A DNA stretch of 64,000 bases from Sulfuricaulis limicola (GTDB taxonomy: Bacteria > Pseudomonadota > Gammaproteobacteria > Acidiferrobacterales > Sulfurifustaceae). A program made the position numbers and the translations under genes. The stretch is from the NCBI RefSeq assembly GCF_002355735.1, contig NZ_AP014879.1, positions 2,573,501-2,637,500 of the forward strand, read 5' to 3'. Numbering within the stretch: the stretch's first letter is position 1; every line of letters begins with the position of its first letter. Below are positions 63,744 through 64,000 of the stretch, in pieces. A model generated the notes under the pieces. That model saw nothing but the letters and a program-made list of their open reading frames with translations, had not been told where the DNA came from and ran no database searches.

Positions 63744-64000
63744 ATGAACCCGATGAAATTCCTGTTTTCAATATTTCTGATTGCCGGCGGTTTTCAGGCC
63801 GCGCATGCCGCCGAGTGGATCGGCCCGGATGAAAAGGTGGCGGGAAAATACAATGTGAAACAGCTGGAACAATTACTGGAACTGAACAAACCGGCCCTGA
63901 ATGAAAACATCAAGGTTGTGCCGCTATCACGCAACGCGCGCGCGTCGAACGTATTGGTGCAGGTGCGCGACCGTGAGCCGCTGCATCGGCATATCGACAG
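63744..64000 (+). CDS. Exported protein, possibly cupin-like (3' truncated)
   Basis: ATG at 63744 follows the DUF4198 stop by 10 bp. The first 86 or so residues are visible. A signal peptide (1-24, ending AHA) leads to AEWIGPDEKV and then VRDREPLHRHIDS at the window edge. The PLHRH stretch resembles the first metal-binding histidines of a cupin, but too little is present to be sure. Same direction and spacing make an operon with the DUF4198 gene likely. Confidence 0.6.
   Translation, partial: MNPMKFLFSIFLIAGGFQAAHAAEWIGPDEKVAGKYNVKQLEQLLELNKPALNENIKVVPLSRNARASNVLVQVRDREPLHRHID

Overview
The window is high-GC bacterial chromosome, densely packed with housekeeping genes. Gene order and family content point to a gammaproteobacterium, probably an environmental, possibly chemolithotrophic lineage near Chromatiales or Acidiferrobacterales. 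The evidence is the lptD-surA-pdxA-rsmA cluster, the ubiI-ubiH-pepP-ygfB-zapA-6S RNA-fau cluster, the glyQ-glyS-gmhB-plsC run, sigma-54/NtrC-controlled glnA-ntrBC, and a NorD/CbbO-type VWA protein. The genus is inference. I see no prophage, transposase, rRNA, tRNA or CRISPR array.

Layout. 1-4.7 kb: 3' end of a NorD/CbbO-like VWA gene, a TVP38-type membrane protein, a PfkB kinase and an APH/P-loop fusion. 4.7-8.5 kb: split B12-dependent ribonucleotide reductase (nrdJ plus a TSCPD-domain gene), then two intrinsic terminators bracketing a 16-codon Lys/Ala microgene. 8.6-16.1 kb: amgK-murU (muropeptide recycling) divergent from lptD-surA-pdxA-rsmA. 16.1-17.1 kb: an AT-rich VPLPA-CTERM-type gene. 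17.1-22.7 kb: the minus-strand run glyQ-glyS-mazG-like-gmhB-plsC, with mtgA upstream. 23-25.6 kb: PP-loop tRNA-thiolase-like gene, TusA-like carrier and CDF transporter. 25.6-29.9 kb: glnA, ntrB, ntrC with a sigma-54 promoter and three NtrC-type palindromes. 30-37 kb: accessory-looking block of sulfotransferase, chromate transporter, two tandem PhnD-like binding proteins, methyltransferase, a DUF433/DUF5615 toxin-antitoxin pair whose toxin is frameshifted, a PH-domain protein and a lipoprotein. 37.5-45.6 kb: the ubi-pepP-ygfB-zapA-6S-fau cluster, interrupted by a PA2779/PA2778-type pair. 45.6-50.1 kb: YmdB-like phosphoesterase, EVE protein, cyclophilin, ilvA, rpiA. 50.1-57.1 kb: a candidate functional module in which a histidine kinase, a sigma-54-activating response regulator and a Ca2+-type P-type ATPase form one minus-strand operon. 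It is divergent from a consensus sigma-54 promoter driving a small secreted Lys/Glu/Ala-rich protein, and is followed by a histone-H1-tailed protein. 57.2-64 kb: EamA transporter, DUF523-DUF1722 protein, glycerophosphodiesterase plus a short GlpD, an RRM protein, HupE/UreJ divergent from a DUF4198 protein, and the start of a secreted protein.

Intergenic repeats are a prominent feature. Six elements share one architecture: tandem imperfect 8-12-bp words at one end and their inverted copies at the other. They lie at 14155, 15238, 29907, 38712, 40209 and 43197. Two more (37319 and 47683) share a long hairpin and an AATGAC-ended tail. One REP-like palindrome has been absorbed in frame into the P-type ATPase gene.

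The strongest lead for an undescribed system is the kinase/regulator/ATPase operon with its divergent sigma-54 target at 50.1-56.5 kb. Other leads are the PP-loop/TusA pair, the twin orphan PhnD-like proteins and the 16-residue microgene.
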